DNA of 64,000 nucleotides from Myroides sp. NP-2 (GTDB taxonomy: Bacteria; Bacteroidota; Bacteroidia; Flavobacteriales; Flavobacteriaceae). The notes under the pieces were generated by a model. The model did no database searches. It was given only the letters and a program-made list of their open reading frames with translations, and was not told where the DNA came from. Positions 62,657-64,000 of this stretch are shown here, piece after piece; position 1 is the first letter of the stretch; every line of letters starts with the position of its first letter. Where the stretch lies: the NCBI RefSeq assembly GCF_014145665.1, contig NZ_JACHTD010000002.1, positions 186,001 to 250,000 on the forward strand, read 5' to 3'. The translations under genes and the position numbers were made by a program.

Positions 62657-63871
62657 TTATGACAGCATTTGCTTGGCTTTTTTAACGGCTTCCACCAAGA
62701 TGTCAATTTCTTCTTTTGTATTGTAAAAACTAAATGAAGCTCTAATGGTACCCGGGATACCAAAGAAATCCATAATAGGTTGCGTACAGTGATGTCCTGT
62801 TCGCACGGCAACGCCAAGTTTATCGACAATTACCCCTACATCATAAGGGTGTAAACCCTCTAGATTAAAGGAAATAACTGAAGTTTTATCAGCTGCAGTC
62901 CCCACGATGTAAAGGCCTTCAATTTCGAGTAAGCGTTGTGTTCCATACTTCAACAACTCATGTTCATAGGCTTGAATATTGTCAAAACCTAAGTTGTTCA
63001 AGTAATCAAGTGCATGACCCAGAACGATACCGCCTGCGATGTTGGGTGTTCCCGCTTCGAATTTATGAGGCAAACACGCATAGGTCGTTTTTTCGAAGGT
63101 CACCGTTTTGATCATTTCCCCACCGCCTTGATAAGGAGGTAATTTGTTTAACCACGCTTCTTTACCATACAAAACTCCGGTTCCTGTTGGCCCACAGATC
63201 TTATGTCCAGAAAAAACGTAAAAATCACAATCGAGCTGTTGTACATCGGGTTTAATATGTGGTGTTGCTTGAGCTCCATCAATTAAAACTGCGGCGCCGA
63301 CAGCATGTGCTTTGGCAATCATCTCCTTAATCGGGTTGATTGTTCCCAAGGCATTCGATATATGCGTAATAGCCAATACTTTCGTATTAGGGCTTAACAA
63401 GGCGTCAAATTCTTCCTGAATCAATTCGCCTTTTTTGTTCATTGGAATGACTTTGAGCGTAGCGCCAGAACGCTCGCAAGCGAACTGCCAAGGCACGATA
63501 TTCGAATGGTGTTCCATCGCAGAAATCAAAACTTCATCGCCCTCCTTTAACAAAGCACCGAAGCCATGAGCCACTAAGTTGATGCCAAATGTCGTTCCTG
63601 GTGTAAAAATAATCTCTCGATCTTCTTTGGCATTGATATGTTGTTGCACTTTTTTTCTCGATTCTTCGTATGCATCAGTAGCCAATTGACTCAACGTATG
63701 AACACCGCGGTGAATATTCGCATTAATCGTCTCGTAATAGTTTTTGATTGCTTCTTCAACCACTTTGGGTTTTTGAGCTGTAGCAGCATTATCAAAATAC
63801 ACCAAAGGCTTTCCATTTACTTGTTGTTGCAAGATTGGAAAATCATCTCTAACTGCTTTTATATCGAACAT
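62657..63871 (-). CDS. sufS: Cysteine desulfurase SufS
   Basis: 404 residues, PLP enzyme giving sulfur from cysteine for Fe-S clusters. PLP lysine Lys224 in SGHKICGPTGTG, catalytic Cys362 in RTGHHCTQPIM, and the DNAATAQKP and EHHSNIVPWQ motifs are intact. First of the series sufS-sufE-sufT-DUF2480. The 129 nt upstream in the window contain no gene, so sufBCD are not immediately adjacent. Confidence 0.97.
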   Translation of the reverse strand: MFDIKAVRDDFPILQQQVNGKPLVYFDNAATAQKPKVVEEAIKNYYETINANIHRGVHTLSQLATDAYEESRKKVQQHINAKEDREIIFTPGTTFGINLVAHGFGALLKEGDEVLISAMEHHSNIVPWQFACERSGATLKVIPMNKKGELIQEEFDALLSPNTKVLAITHISNALGTINPIKEMIAKAHAVGAAVLIDGAQATPHIKPDVQQLDCDFYVFSGHKICGPTGTGVLYGKEAWLNKLPPYQGGGEMIKTVTFEKTTYACLPHKFEAGTPNIAGGIVLGHALDYLNNLGFDNIQAYEHELLKYGTQRLLEIEGLYIVGTAADKTSVISFNLEGLHPYDVGVIVDKLGVAVRTGHHCTQPIMDFFGIPGTIRASFSFYNTKEEIDILVEAVKKAKQMLS

Positions 63872-63900
63872 AATCTGTCTTTTTTAATCAAAATTATAGA

Positions 63901-63908
63901 CAAAGATA
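63901..63908 (-). promoter_or_regulatory. sufS -7 box
   Basis: Minus strand TATCTTTG, 29 nt before the sufS ATG; suggests sufS starts its own transcript here. Confidence 0.5.
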
Positions 63909-64000
63909 GTGAATCCCATTTGTTTGCAGAAAACAATCTATTCGCAATACAATACTGCATTTATTAAAAAATAGCTGTATTATTTACTAAAACACCCTAT

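Noticed and set aside
1-64000. tRNA, rRNA, prophage, IS or defence genes
   Set aside because: Read through on both strands by eye; nothing with the needed motifs was recognised. A covariance or profile scan could still find a short RNA gene.

Overview
The window looks like a chromosomal segment from a Bacteroidota member, most likely a marine or opportunistic Flavobacteriaceae (Myroides-like, but the genus is a guess). Supporting signs are TANNTTTG -7 boxes (in places with a TTG/TTTG -33 element), few Shine-Dalgarno sequences, type IX secretion proteins (PorW/SprE, PorP/SprF, type B C-terminal sorting domains), Bacteroidota-only families (DUF5689, DUF5687, DUF3078, DUF2480) and an F1Fo operon without beta and epsilon. 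No tRNA, rRNA, prophage, IS element or CRISPR array was recognised.

Layout. 1-3.1 kb: the 3' end of a TonB-dependent receptor and its partner lipoprotein, followed by a 36-unit heptamer array. 3.5-12.4 kb (minus): atpG-A-H-F-E-B, two small assembly-type membrane proteins, a bactofilin and PorW/SprE. 12.7-14.9 kb: a two-gene ABC exporter. 15.2-16.1 kb: an unknown protein and a diheme cytochrome. 16.3-20.8 kb: TerC, gpsA, nadD, gmk and yicC. 20.9-21.3 kb: a gene-free stretch that may encode a small RNA. 21.3-24.5 kb: a tRNA wobble-uridine hydroxylation cluster (trhO, trhP, ferredoxin, ArsC-like). 24.7-34.1 kb: kup, recA, plsC, trpS, dprA, a HU/SPOR membrane protein, a thioesterase and an S1/P1 nuclease. 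34.1-35.5 kb: a serine-rich repeat protein.

35.6-57.5 kb is the accessory core. It holds two complete adhesin-sprF-ompA cassettes plus a third sprF-ompA pair that lies beside the decayed tail of a missing adhesin. The sprF and ompA copies are almost identical. The two adhesins (about 2030-2046 aa) share nearly all of their C-terminal halves but have mosaic N-terminal halves. This is a tandemly amplified system for displaying cell-surface adhesins through type IX secretion.

57.9-64 kb: hflX, then asnA behind what reads as a classical ribosome-mediated attenuator (a 31-codon leader with an Asn cluster, an antiterminator and a terminator). DUF3078 follows, and then the suf genes DUF2480, sufT-like, sufE and sufS.

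The observations most worth following are the asnA attenuator, the C-terminal domain shared by the two tRNA hydroxylases, and the adhesin cassette array with its ghost copy.
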